Shown: positions 54,883-63,139 of the stretch, piece by piece
How positions within the stretch are numbered: the stretch's first letter is position 1
Layout of the letters: each line of letters begins with the position of its first letter
Source: Leucobacter sp. cx-42
GTDB taxonomy: Bacteria; Actinomycetota; Actinomycetes; Actinomycetales; Microbacteriaceae
Reading direction: 5' to 3'
Length of the DNA stretch: 64,000 nt
Assembly: GCF_014529985.1 (NCBI RefSeq)
Contig: NZ_JACVMU010000007.1
Span: 62,001-126,000, forward strand
The notes under the pieces: generated by a model
What the model was told of the DNA's origin: nothing
What the model saw: only the letters and a program-made list of their open reading frames with translations
Database searches by the model: none
Made by a program: the position numbers and the translations under genes

Positions 54883-55224
54883 ATGACGAACCTCACGAAG
54901 CAGCTCGCAGACGCCGTCACGAAGAACGGCGTGAGTGCAGCCTACGGCGATCCCATTGATGTTGACGGCACGACGATCATCCCGGTCGCGTGTGTCTCTT
55001 ACGGCTTCGGCGCAGCTGAGGGCGATGCTGGCGACACTGACGCCAAGGGCGAAGGTTCGGGCGGTGGCGGCGGCGGATCTTCGATTCCCGTTGGCGCCTA
55101 CGTGACGCGCGATGGCTACACCCGTTTCGAGCCCAACATTATTGCGCTCCTCGCGGTCGGCGTACCGTTTGTCTGGGTAGCCGGTCGGGCACTCGCTCGC
55201 GTGATTCGGGCGCTTAAAAAATAA
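54883..55224 (+). CDS. GerW/YtfJ-family protein
   Basis: A 113-residue small protein with the GerW core: DGTTIIPVACVSYGFGAAEGD, a glycine-rich loop (GGGGGG), then IPVGAYVTRDGYTRFEP, and a C-terminal hydrophobic segment. GerW is known from Bacillus spore germination; actinobacterial homologues in non-sporulating genera have no known role. The 3' end overlaps gluQ convergently by 11 bases. Confidence 0.8.
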   Translation: MTNLTKQLADAVTKNGVSAAYGDPIDVDGTTIIPVACVSYGFGAAEGDAGDTDAKGEGSGGGGGGSSIPVGAYVTRDGYTRFEPNIIALLAVGVPFVWVAGRALARVIRALKK

Positions 55225-56158
55225 GGCCGGGCCACGTCCAGGCATCCCGCGGCAGCGCCTGCGGGTCAAAGCGTGCAAGGAGCAGGTCAGTGGTGACCTG
55301 CTCCTTTTCGTGTGCCAGGCCAAGGGAGACCGCAAGCGTGCGAAGCACCTGCGCGTCGGTGATCCCCTGTTCGCGCAGTTGCGGCAGCGTCACCGCGCCA
55401 TCACGCTTTGCGAGGCGCTGACCGGTCGGCCCCAGCACGAGCGGCACATGCGCATACTCCATCGCCGGCGGCGTCGGGAGGCCCAGCAGCTGCTGCAACA
55501 GAATCTGGCGGGGTGTTGAGGGCGCGAGGTCCGATCCGCGCACCACCTGATCGACCCTCATTGCGGCGTCATCAACGACAACAGCGAGGTTGTAGGCGAC
55601 AGTGCCGTCTCCGCGGACGAGTACACAATCGTCAATGTCGCCCGTGACCTCGCCAAGTATGAGGTCAGTGAATCCGAGCGCGATCAGTCCTTCCGGGGCC
55701 CGCAGCCGAAGGGCTGGGAGGCGCGGGGCGATGGCCGCACGGGCCGCTTCGCGCTCGGCATCGGTGCGGTCTCGGCACGTGCCTGGGTACGCACCGGGCG
55801 GGGCGTGTGGCGCGCTTGGCGCCGCAAGAATGTCCTTGCGCGTGCAGGTGCATTCATACACCAGGCCAAGGCCTTGCAACTTCGCAATGGCAGCGGCGTG
55901 ATCCGCACCCCTATCGGTCTGCAACACGGCAGGGCCGTCCCAGTCGATGCCCAGACTCGCGAGGTCGGCGAGCTGCTGCTCCCCCGTTCCAGCATCACGA
56001 GCCCGGTCAAGATCTTCGATGCGCATGACGAACGCACGCCCCGTCGAGCGGGCGAAGAGCCACGCGAGGAGCGCCGTGCGGAGATTTCCGAGGTGCAAAT
56101 CGCCAGAGGGACTCGGGGCGTATCTGCCGGCGCCGCGGAGGGCATCGCTCATCGTCAT
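55214..56158 (-). CDS. gluQ: Glutamyl-Q tRNA(Asp) synthetase
   Basis: A 314-residue glutamyl-tRNA synthetase paralogue lacking the anticodon-binding domain. Signatures: GRYAPSPSGDLHLGNLRTALLAW (HIGH-like), MRIEDLDRAR, a cysteine-containing zinc region (ECTCTRKD and CRDR), and AKRDGA (KMSKS-like). It glutamylates queuosine in tRNA(Asp). The 3' end overlaps the GerW-like gene on the other strand. Confidence 0.9.
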   Translation of the reverse strand: MTMSDALRGAGRYAPSPSGDLHLGNLRTALLAWLFARSTGRAFVMRIEDLDRARDAGTGEQQLADLASLGIDWDGPAVLQTDRGADHAAAIAKLQGLGLVYECTCTRKDILAAPSAPHAPPGAYPGTCRDRTDAEREAARAAIAPRLPALRLRAPEGLIALGFTDLILGEVTGDIDDCVLVRGDGTVAYNLAVVVDDAAMRVDQVVRGSDLAPSTPRQILLQQLLGLPTPPAMEYAHVPLVLGPTGQRLAKRDGAVTLPQLREQGITDAQVLRTLAVSLGLAHEKEQVTTDLLLARFDPQALPRDAWTWPGLIF

Positions 56159-56244
56159 GATCCCAGTTTCTCACGGCACCGCGTCGCGCCCGGTGTCACG
56201 CGCCCCGCGTCGATAGGCTGCAAGCAACCAATGAGGGGGAAATA

Positions 56245-57588
56245 GTGGATCTACACGCACTGCACACTGCGCTCGGCAATCGATTCGTGACCGAGGGCGA
56301 CGCGGTCTCCACGCACGCACTGGATTCCTCACGTGCCGTATTCACCGGCACTCCCCTCGGTGTCGTGTTCGCGGAGTCCACCGCAGACGTCTCGACGGCG
56401 CTCGCGTGGGCACACGCACACGCGGTTCCCGTCAGCGTGCGTGGCGCTGGCACCGGTCTTACTGGTGGCGCGGTGGCGTATGACGGCGGACTCATCGTCT
56501 CTCTCGAGCGCATGACACAGATCATCGAGATTGATCCGGCGAACCGTATTGCGGTCGTGGAAGCCGGAGTCATCAACGCGGATCTCACCACCGCGTGCAC
56601 CGAGCACGGACTGTTCTTCCCGCCCGATCCCGCGAGCTCACGAATCAGCACCATCGGCGGCAACATTGCGACCAACGCGGGCGGTCTACGCTGCGTCGCC
56701 CACGGCGTGACGAGCGACTGGATTGCAGGCCTCACCGTGGTGCTCGCAGACGGCCGCATCATGCAGACCGGCGCACGTACTCGGAAGAACGTCGTCGGCT
56801 ACGATCTCACAAGCCTATTCGTCGGCTCCGAGGGCACCCTCGGCATCGTCACCCAAGCAACCGTGCGCCTGAAGCCATTGCCAGAGGGTGTACCTGTCAC
56901 GTTCTGGGCAGACTTCGACTCCGTCGGCGAGGCTGGCGATGCCGTCGTAGCGATTGTGAACAGTACCGCCGGTCCAGAGGTGCTTGAACTCATGGATGCG
57001 TTCAGCGTCGAGATCATTGAGTCTTTCAACCCCACCGGGATCCGCGTCCCCAAAGGCGCGCTCCTCGTCGGCCAAACCGCAGGCTCCGACGCCTTCGCGG
57101 CCGCAGAACTCATTTGCACAATCGCCAAGGCCTCAGGCGCCGTCGATGCAGGAATCGCCGCAACGGACGCCCTCATCGAGGCGCGACGCCTCTCCAACCC
57201 AGCACTCAACGCACGCGGCCTGAAAATCTCCTGCGACGTCGGCGTCCCTGTCTCCTCCCTCGCAGAGATGTTCCGCGGTGTCGAAGCGCTCGCCGCAGCA
57301 CATGGAATTCGGGTGTCGAGCGTCGCGCACGCTGGTGACGGCAATCTGCACTGTACGGTGGAGTCCCCCGACACCCCAGCTGGCATCGCCGCCGCAGATG
57401 CGCTCATTGACGACATCACGCGCCTCGCCCTGTCGTTGCACGGCACCATCACGGGCGAGCACGGCATCGGGTCGGTGAAGCAGCACGAGGTGTCGTGGCA
57501 GCTCGACGAGGTCGCGCGAGACGTGCAGTTCGCCATCAAGGGGGCGCTCGATCCGCGCAATATTCTGACGCCCGGCCGCGGCATCTAA
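56245..57588 (+). CDS. FAD-binding oxidoreductase, GlcD/D-lactate dehydrogenase type
   Basis: A 447-residue flavoenzyme with an N-terminal PCMH FAD domain (SVRGAGTGLTGGAV, DPASSRISTIGGNIATNAGG, VVGYDLTSLFVGSEGTLGI) and a C-terminal oxidase domain ending GEHGIGSVK and DPRNILTPGRG. Such enzymes oxidise glycolate or D-lactate. Substrate is not determinable. GTG 56245 has GGGGGA close upstream. The pdxY gene follows after about 60 bases, so a two-gene unit is possible. Confidence 0.88.
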   Translation: MDLHALHTALGNRFVTEGDAVSTHALDSSRAVFTGTPLGVVFAESTADVSTALAWAHAHAVPVSVRGAGTGLTGGAVAYDGGLIVSLERMTQIIEIDPANRIAVVEAGVINADLTTACTEHGLFFPPDPASSRISTIGGNIATNAGGLRCVAHGVTSDWIAGLTVVLADGRIMQTGARTRKNVVGYDLTSLFVGSEGTLGIVTQATVRLKPLPEGVPVTFWADFDSVGEAGDAVVAIVNSTAGPEVLELMDAFSVEIIESFNPTGIRVPKGALLVGQTAGSDAFAAAELICTIAKASGAVDAGIAATDALIEARRLSNPALNARGLKISCDVGVPVSSLAEMFRGVEALAAAHGIRVSSVAHAGDGNLHCTVESPDTPAGIAAADALIDDITRLALSLHGTITGEHGIGSVKQHEVSWQLDEVARDVQFAIKGALDPRNILTPGRGI

Positions 57589-57649
57589 ATTGGTTCACCG
57601 GAATGCACGCGCAGTGGTCCATACTGAGGCCCGGTGGGAAAATCGAGCC

Positions 57650-58501
57650 ATGCGAATGCTCTCAATTCAGTCCGCCGTCTCGTACGGTCACGTTGGCAAT
57701 TCGGCAGCGGTCTTCCCCCTGCAGCGCATCGGCGTTGAGGTCATGCCCGTTTCGACCGTGTGCTTCTCGAATCACACCGGGTACGGCTCATGGGGTGGCC
57801 CGATGCTTACCGGCGACAACGTGCGCGACATCGTCGCGGGAGTCGAAGATCGTGGCGGCCTCGCCGGAGTCTCTGCGGTCCTTTCGGGCTACCAGGGCGG
57901 CGACGATATCGGCGACGCAATTCTCGACGCCGTTGCGCGCGTAAAGAAGCACAGCCCCGAGGCGATCTACGCGTGCGACCCAGTCCTCGGCAACGCCGTT
58001 TCGGGCTGCCACGTTGCACCAGAGGTGCAGGCGCTCATTCGTGACCGCGTCGTCCCCCACGCCGACCTCATCACGCCGAACCAGTTCGAGCTCGGCTTCA
58101 TCACCGGCACGTCGCCCGACACGCTTGAGTCGACCCTTGCATCGATCGATGCAGCCATGGCCATTGGCCCGAAGTACGTACTCGTCACGAGCGTCACCTA
58201 CCCCGAGCAGGCAGCCGATTCGATCTCGATGATCGCGGCAACCGATGCGGGCGCGTGGATGATCACGACCCCCCGTCTGCCGTTCAAGGCAAACGGCTCT
58301 GGCGACGTCACCGCAGCGCTCTTCACCGCACACTTTGCACGCACCGGCGACGCTGCAGATGCGCTCGCGCGCACCGCGTCGAGCGTGTACACCCTGCTGG
58401 AGAACACGCTCAACTCGGGCGAGCGCGAACTGCAGCTCGTCGAGTCACAGGACGCATATGCGAACCCGAGCATGCAGTTTGCGGAGGAGCAGATCCGCTA
58501 A
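57650..58501 (+). CDS. pdxY: Pyridoxal kinase
   Basis: A 283-residue ribokinase-like enzyme phosphorylating pyridoxal in the B6 salvage pathway. Signatures: IQSAVSYGHVGNSAA, GYQGGDDIGDAI, DPVLGN, and the ATP/catalytic KANGSGDVTAALF (Asp in GSGD). ATG 57650 is chosen with GGTGGGAAAATCGAG upstream. Its last four bases overlap the convergent crcB stop. Confidence 0.93.
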   Translation: MRMLSIQSAVSYGHVGNSAAVFPLQRIGVEVMPVSTVCFSNHTGYGSWGGPMLTGDNVRDIVAGVEDRGGLAGVSAVLSGYQGGDDIGDAILDAVARVKKHSPEAIYACDPVLGNAVSGCHVAPEVQALIRDRVVPHADLITPNQFELGFITGTSPDTLESTLASIDAAMAIGPKYVLVTSVTYPEQAADSISMIAATDAGAWMITTPRLPFKANGSGDVTAALFTAHFARTGDAADALARTASSVYTLLENTLNSGERELQLVESQDAYANPSMQFAEEQIR

Positions 58502-58872
58502 GTACCGGCGTAGCCGAGCGCGATCCCCAGGATCGCACAGCAGACGGCCGCAACCAACATGCCAACACCGTTCGCGAGTGCCGCACCATAGCGGCGCTCG
58601 CGAACGAGTTTTACCGTGTCGAGACTCGCGGTACTGAATGTCGTGTACCCACCGAGCATGCCCGTCCCAAGCAGGAGCATCAGCGGCACCGGCGTTGCGA
58701 ACCCCACGAGGAGCCCGAGCACGAACGAGCCAGTGAGGTTCACGATCGTGATGCCCACTGGATATCGGGCGCGGATCCGCCCCTGCACGAGCGTGTCAAC
58801 GACGTGGCGAAGCACAGCACCGATGCCGCCGCCGAGGGCAACACAACCGAAGGCGAGGAGCGCACTAGGCAT
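58498..58872 (-). CDS. crcB: Fluoride channel CrcB subunit, second gene
   Basis: A 124-residue four-helix membrane protein, CrcB/Fluc type. Signatures: GGIGAVLRHVVD, NLTGSFVLGLLVG and GGYTTFSTASLDTV (pore-lining TTFST). ATG 58872 overlaps the upstream crcB stop by eight bases, so the two form a coupled pair. In actinobacteria, paired CrcB subunits probably make a heterodimeric fluoride exporter. Confidence 0.93.
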   Translation of the reverse strand: MPSALLAFGCVALGGGIGAVLRHVVDTLVQGRIRARYPVGITIVNLTGSFVLGLLVGFATPVPLMLLLGTGMLGGYTTFSTASLDTVKLVRERRYGAALANGVGMLVAAVCCAILGIALGYAGT

Positions 58873-59305
58873 GATCCGCCCCCTGCGTGCTCGACTGTGC
58901 ATCGCGGGCGCCAAGCGCATTGCCGGAGATCATGCCCAATAGGCTCGCGCCCGCACCACCGATGATTGTCGTTGCGGCGTACAACGCAACGAGCGACCAT
59001 TGCTGCGCGAGGATGAACTCCCCAAGCTCGACGGCGAGCAGGCTGTAGGTGGTGAATCCACCCAGCACACCAGTGCCAAGGAAGAGGCGCGCGTTCCGGC
59101 GCCCGCCGGCGTCTGTACCGCGCGCCGCCAGCCAGAAGGTGATGAGGCCGAGGAAGAACGCACCCGCGAGGTTTGCCGTGAGCGTCGCGACGGGGATCCC
59201 GTCACCCACTGGAAGCGCGAGCGAGAGCGCATAGCGAGCCACAGCGCCAAGCGCGCCACCGAGCGCAACAAGAGCGATCTCTCGCAGCGGCAGGGCCTGT
59301 TTCAT
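58865..59305 (-). CDS. crcB: Fluoride channel CrcB subunit, first gene
   Basis: A 146-residue CrcB/Fluc protein with GGALGAVARYALS, NLAGAFFLGLI and GGFTTYSLLAVEL. The first gene of the pair. TAGAAT lies six bases before ATG 59305 with no ribosome site, consistent with leaderless initiation. No sequence resembling the fluoride riboswitch was seen in the roughly 85 bases upstream. Confidence 0.92.
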   Translation of the reverse strand: MKQALPLREIALVALGGALGAVARYALSLALPVGDGIPVATLTANLAGAFFLGLITFWLAARGTDAGGRRNARLFLGTGVLGGFTTYSLLAVELGEFILAQQWSLVALYAATTIIGGAGASLLGMISGNALGARDAQSSTQGADHA

Positions 59306-59311
59306 AGCCCA

Positions 59312-59317
59312 ATTCTA
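59312..59317 (-). promoter_or_regulatory. Candidate -10 box of crcB pair
   Basis: TAGAAT on the minus strand, six bases before ATG 59305; leaderless type. Confidence 0.45.
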
Positions 59318-59428
59318 TGGGGGCGTTTCTGCTGACCGTATATTAGCGGCTGCCCTTGCGAGCGCACCCAGCAGATTGCAGCACGATACATAGTGAAACC
59401 CTTTCAACTCAATGTCGAGGAGTATTGC

Positions 59429-60445
59429 GTGAAATCTGTGCAGGTAACTGGCCCCGGAATCAATGCGTGGGTCGAAGTCCCCGAGCCAACGGCGGGGCCG
59501 AACGACGTGCTGCTGCGCATTCGTGCGTGCGGCATTTGCGGCTCTGACGCATTCTATTCACACAACGGAGGTATTCCACCCCGAATGGGCGCCACCCCGC
59601 TTGGCCATGAGCCAGCAGCAGAGGTCGTTGCGATTGGCACGAAGGTGACGGAAATTGCCGTGGGTGATCACGTGGTCATCGACACGATGCGATTCAGCGA
59701 CGGCCTCCTGGGTAGTGGCGGTGCGCAGGGCGCACTTTCGCCACTCGTCGTGGTGAAAGACTTTGAGCCAGGCAAGCAGTTGCGCGTCATTCCCAGTGAT
59801 ATTCCGTGGCACGTTGCTGCCCTCAATGAACCAATGGCGGTTGCACATCATGCGGTGAACCGTTCTAGCGCACAGGCGGGCGACAAGGTCGTCGTGTTTG
59901 GCGCTGGACCTATCGGGCTTGGCGCATTACTGAGCCTAAAGTCGAAGGGCGTTGCACACGTGATTCTCGTCGACATCGTGGGTAAACGGCTTGAGAAGGC
60001 GCTGCAGATTGGCGCAGACGCGGTCATCAATTCAGCAGAGGAGGATGTCGCGGCACGTCTCATCGAGTTGCATGGCGGGCAACCAGATGCGCTCGGCCGC
60101 GGCACACGCGCGGGCTCGGACATCTACATCGATGCGGCCGGCGCACCGTCGGTCATCCAGACAGCGCTCCAATCGGCAAAGCACCGTGCGGTGCTGACGA
60201 TCCCTGCGGTCCACAAGTCACCTGTGCCGATCGACTTCGGTGACATCCTCATGACCGAGGTCGACATTCGCATGTCCATGGGATATCCCACAGAAATCTT
60301 CGAGGTGACCGATGCAATCATCGCGAGCCCTGAAAAGTACGCACTCATTGTGAGCGACATCTTGCCCTATGAGCGTGCGATTGAGGCACTCGAACTTGCA
60401 CAGATTCCTGGCGCAGCCGAGAAGGTCGTCGTAACCTTCGACTAG
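59429..60445 (+). CDS. Zinc-dependent medium-chain alcohol dehydrogenase
   Basis: A 338-residue MDR protein. Catalytic zinc ligands are CGICGSD and GHEPAAEV; the cofactor fold is VVFGAGPIGLGALLSLKSKG. The four-cysteine structural zinc loop is missing, being replaced by GSGGAQGALSPL, so it belongs to the structural-zinc-less group such as some butanediol or sorbitol dehydrogenases. Substrate unknown. GTG 59429 has GAGGAG six bases upstream, better than the in-frame GTG at 59393. Confidence 0.88.
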   Translation: MKSVQVTGPGINAWVEVPEPTAGPNDVLLRIRACGICGSDAFYSHNGGIPPRMGATPLGHEPAAEVVAIGTKVTEIAVGDHVVIDTMRFSDGLLGSGGAQGALSPLVVVKDFEPGKQLRVIPSDIPWHVAALNEPMAVAHHAVNRSSAQAGDKVVVFGAGPIGLGALLSLKSKGVAHVILVDIVGKRLEKALQIGADAVINSAEEDVAARLIELHGGQPDALGRGTRAGSDIYIDAAGAPSVIQTALQSAKHRAVLTIPAVHKSPVPIDFGDILMTEVDIRMSMGYPTEIFEVTDAIIASPEKYALIVSDILPYERAIEALELAQIPGAAEKVVVTFD

Positions 60446-60466
60446 CGGGAATCGCACGTACAACAA

Positions 60467-60499
60467 TGGGGCGAGGGGCGGAATGCGCTCCTCGCCCCA
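60467..60499. terminator. Terminator between ADH and secreted protein genes
   Basis: A perfect 10-bp inverted repeat (60467-60476 with 60490-60499) between convergent genes, followed by ttTatt on the plus strand. Confidence 0.75.
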
Positions 60500-60535
60500 C
60501 TGTCCTTTATTGCGCGCCTTGCGGCCGGGAGGCGC

Positions 60536-61066
60536 CTACCGAATGTAGACGTCGAGGTGGTTGCCGAAGGTACCGCGATCGTAGATCTTGCCCTTGAAGC
60601 CGAACGGCGTATCAACCACCGTTCCCTTCGCCGCGTCACCGGCAAGAACGATATACCCGTCGGCGTCTGCGACATACCCACCGGCATTCACGTGTCGACC
60701 CGGCACTTCAAGACCTTCACCCGGCAATACCTGCTGGCTGTAATAGGTGAAGCGATAGCCGCCCCAGTTCACGACGCCACTGAACAAGAACTGCTCGAGT
60801 GTATACAGCGCCCCATTCGGCTGCGCTGCCGATTCGACGTCTTTCACCGAGGGAATGCGCAGATCGAGCATTTTCTCGGGCCCCTCGGCGACGACGAATG
60901 CCTGCACCTGACTCCCCGCGGTGAGGTCAAACTCTGAGGGAGCCGAGGCATCCGCCTGCGTTACTGGCGCAAGCGCGGCCGAGCCGAGCAGCAGCCCCGA
61001 AAACGCCACGGCGGCAACCGCTTTGCCGCGTGAAAGGCGGGATGCGGTTCCGGATGTCGTAGGCAT
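60536..61066 (-). CDS. Small secreted protein of unknown function
   Basis: A 176-residue exported protein. A signal peptide runs from the basic SRLSRGKAVAA start through a hydrophobic stretch (AVAFSGLLLGSAALAP). The mature domain ends with WGGYRFTYYSQQVLPGEGL, GRHVNAGGYVADADGYIVLA and FGFKGKIYDRG...LDVYI. A similar repeat unit occurs, to my recollection, in some secreted proteins of Firmicutes, so it may be a cell-wall or envelope-interacting domain. No enzyme signature is recognised. ATG 61066 is preceded by a good promoter at 61077-61104 on the minus strand. Confidence 0.7.
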   Translation of the reverse strand: MPTTSGTASRLSRGKAVAAVAFSGLLLGSAALAPVTQADASAPSEFDLTAGSQVQAFVVAEGPEKMLDLRIPSVKDVESAAQPNGALYTLEQFLFSGVVNWGGYRFTYYSQQVLPGEGLEVPGRHVNAGGYVADADGYIVLAGDAAKGTVVDTPFGFKGKIYDRGTFGNHLDVYIR

Positions 61067-61076
61067 AATGCGGAAA

Positions 61077-61104
61077 ATTGTACCCGGGAACGCTGAGTTT
61101 TCAA
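61077..61104 (-). promoter_or_regulatory. Promoter of the secreted-protein gene
   Basis: On the minus strand, -35 TTGAAA (61104-61099) and -10 TACAAT (61082-61077) with a 16-base spacer, ten bases upstream of the start codon at 61066. Confidence 0.65.
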
Positions 61105-61110
61105 CGAATA

Positions 61111-61126
61111 AGAAATATCTATTTCT
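61111..61126. promoter_or_regulatory. AT-rich palindrome in divergent region
   Basis: agaaata-tc-tatttct, just upstream of the -35 box for the secreted-protein gene; possible regulator site. Confidence 0.4.
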
Positions 61127-61130
61127 CATA

Positions 61131-61166
61131 TTGCATTTAGGGCACCCTCATGAAATGATCATTTCA
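61131..61166 (+). promoter_or_regulatory. Promoter with overlapping palindromic operator for the amino acid ABC operon
   Basis: -35 TTGCAT (61131-61136) and -10 AATGAT (61154-61159) with a 17-base spacer. A 16-bp perfect palindrome TGAAATGATCATTTCA (61151-61166) covers the -10, the place where a repressor dimer would act. About 28 bases lie between the palindrome and the ATG. Confidence 0.55.
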
Positions 61167-61194
61167 CACCATTTACGGAGCAAAGGAGCTCTCA

Positions 61195-62145
61195 ATGAAA
61201 CTGAAGTCGTTTACCCCGCTCATCGCAGCAGCAGGTATCGCTTTCGCCCTCTCGCTGACCGGTTGCACCAACGCGGCCGAGCAGTCGACCAGCACTGAAG
61301 GTGAAACCGCTGAGCAGTCGACCGGTTCTGGACTTCCCACCGAGCAGATCACCGCGCTCTCTGCAAACCCCGAGCTGGTGAAGCTCCTCCCGGCGAACAT
61401 TGCCGAGGCAGGCGTGCTGCGCGTTGCGACCGACCCCACGTACGCACCCTTCGAGGTCTACGCAGACGACAACAAGACCGTTGTCGGCCTGGACGCAGAT
61501 CTCGCAACCTCGCTCGGACAGCTGCTCGACCTCAAGGTTGAGTTTGTCCCTGCAGGCTTTGACGCAATCATCCCCGGCTTGAGCTCGGGCAAGTACGACA
61601 TGGCAATGTCCGCGTTCTCCGTCACCGATGAGCGCAAGGCAAACGCTGACTTCGTGATCTACCACCAGTCTGGCAGCGGCGTAGCCGTGCCGACCGGCAA
61701 CCCCGACAAGCTCTCGATGGATCCGCTCACACTGTGCGGCAAGACCATCGGCGCAGAAAAGGGCACCACCCAGGGCATGGAGATGCTCCCCGAATTCAGC
61801 ACCACCTGCACCGACGCAGGCAAGGAAGCAATCGACATCAAGCTCTTCCCCGGCACTGACAAGGCGATCACCGCGCTGTCGTCCGGTCGTGTTGCTGGCG
61901 TTGTTTCGGGCGCGACCGGGCTCGGCTACCAGGCAAAGATCACCGGCGCATTCGACCTCGCAGAGGGTGGCGACTACGCATCGAAGCCCACCGGCCTCGT
62001 TCTCCCCAAGGGCTCGGATCTCACCCCCGCAATCACCGCAGCAATGCAGGAGCTCGTCACCACTGACGCATACACCGAGGCATTCGCAAAGTGGGGCATC
62101 AACGAAAGCAACTACGTCACCCCTGACGAAGTTCCCGTTTCGTAA
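61195..62145 (+). CDS. Amino acid ABC transporter substrate-binding lipoprotein
   Basis: A 316-residue periplasmic-binding-protein-type lipoprotein: signal peptide with lipobox LTGC at residue 24, a Ser/Thr/Glu linker, then a type 2 solute-binding fold (LRVATDPTYAPFEVY, GLDADLATSLGQLL, GFDAIIPGLSSGKYDM). This matches the polar-amino-acid family. First gene of a complete three-gene importer. AAAGGAG precedes the ATG. Confidence 0.92.
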   Translation: MKLKSFTPLIAAAGIAFALSLTGCTNAAEQSTSTEGETAEQSTGSGLPTEQITALSANPELVKLLPANIAEAGVLRVATDPTYAPFEVYADDNKTVVGLDADLATSLGQLLDLKVEFVPAGFDAIIPGLSSGKYDMAMSAFSVTDERKANADFVIYHQSGSGVAVPTGNPDKLSMDPLTLCGKTIGAEKGTTQGMEMLPEFSTTCTDAGKEAIDIKLFPGTDKAITALSSGRVAGVVSGATGLGYQAKITGAFDLAEGGDYASKPTGLVLPKGSDLTPAITAAMQELVTTDAYTEAFAKWGINESNYVTPDEVPVS

Positions 62146-62185
62146 ATTCCCCGCTCGACCGTAAGCACAGAGGTACAAGATCACG

Positions 62186-63139
62186 ATGAGTACATTGGTG
62201 GATCCGATGAACGAAACAACCACAACGCATGCTCCTCCCACGGAGGACTATCCGATAGCCCAGAAGAAGCACCCCTGGCGGTGGATCTCTGGCGGCATCA
62301 TCCTGTTCCTGATCGGGATGCTGGTGTACTCGGCGATCACGAACCCCCGGTTCCGCTGGGATGTCATCGGCCTGTACTTCCGCGATGTGTCCATCGCGGA
62401 AGGCATCAAGCTCACCCTGTTCCTCACGATTGTGTGCATGGTTGTCGGCGTCCTGCTCGGCATTGTGCTCGCGGTCATGCGACTTTCGGTCAATCCGGTT
62501 ATCAGAGGGGCAGCTGGCCTCTACGTATTCTTCTTCCGAGGCACTCCGGTCCTCGTGCAGCTGCTCCTCTGGTACAACCTCGCCGCGCTCTACCCGGACA
62601 TCACGTTTGGCATTCCCGGCATTCACCTCGACGCCAACCAGATCGTCACGCCACTCATGGCGGCCATTCTCGGCCTCGGCCTCAATGAGGCCGCCTACAT
62701 GTCCGAGATCGTTCGCGCCGGCATCCTCTCGGTCGACCAGGGCCAGTCCGAAGCGTCTGGCGCACTTGGCCTCAATCGTCTGCAGACCATGATCAAGGTC
62801 GTGCTCCCACAGGCCATGCGTGTCATCATCCCGCCGACAGGCAACGAGACGATCGGCATGCTCAAACAGACCTCACTCGTCAGTGTGCTCGCCGTTTCCG
62901 AGCTGCTCTACACCACCCAGGTGATCTACACCAAGAACTTCCAGGTCATCCCAATGCTCATCGTCGCGAGCATTTGGTACATCATCATGACCACCGTATT
63001 TACGCTCGGCCAGGCATGGCTCGAAAACCGGTATTCCCGCGGCGCAACCCGTACCGTCCAGGTCAGCTGGACCCAGCGAATCCGTAACGCCATGCGCGTC
63101 CACGCACCCGAAAGCAACCCGAAGGGTCTCAAGTCATGA
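62186..63139 (+). CDS. Amino acid ABC transporter permease
   Basis: A 317-residue membrane subunit. N-terminal hydrophilic tail, then about five membrane helices and the conserved cytoplasmic [22 protein letters not shown] coupling loop and IVRAGILS region, as in HisM/GlnP permeases. Forms the channel with the ATPase downstream, which its stop overlaps by four bases (ATGA). Confidence 0.92.
   Translation: MSTLVDPMNETTTTHAPPTEDYPIAQKKHPWRWISGGIILFLIGMLVYSAITNPRFRWDVIGLYFRDVSIAEGIKLTLFLTIVCMVVGVLLGIVLAVMRLSVNPVIRGAAGLYVFFFRGTPVLVQLLLWYNLAALYPDITFGIPGIHLDANQIVTPLMAAILGLGLNEAAYMSEIVRAGILSVDQGQSEASGALGLNRLQTMIKVVLPQAMRVIIPPTGNETIGMLKQTSLVSVLAVSELLYTTQVIYTKNFQVIPMLIVASIWYIIMTTVFTLGQAWLENRYSRGATRTVQVSWTQRIRNAMRVHAPESNPKGLKS

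Noticed and set aside
59306-59400. Fluoride riboswitch upstream of crcB
   Set aside because: No recognisable aptamer landmarks; the region also seems too short given the leaderless-type start.
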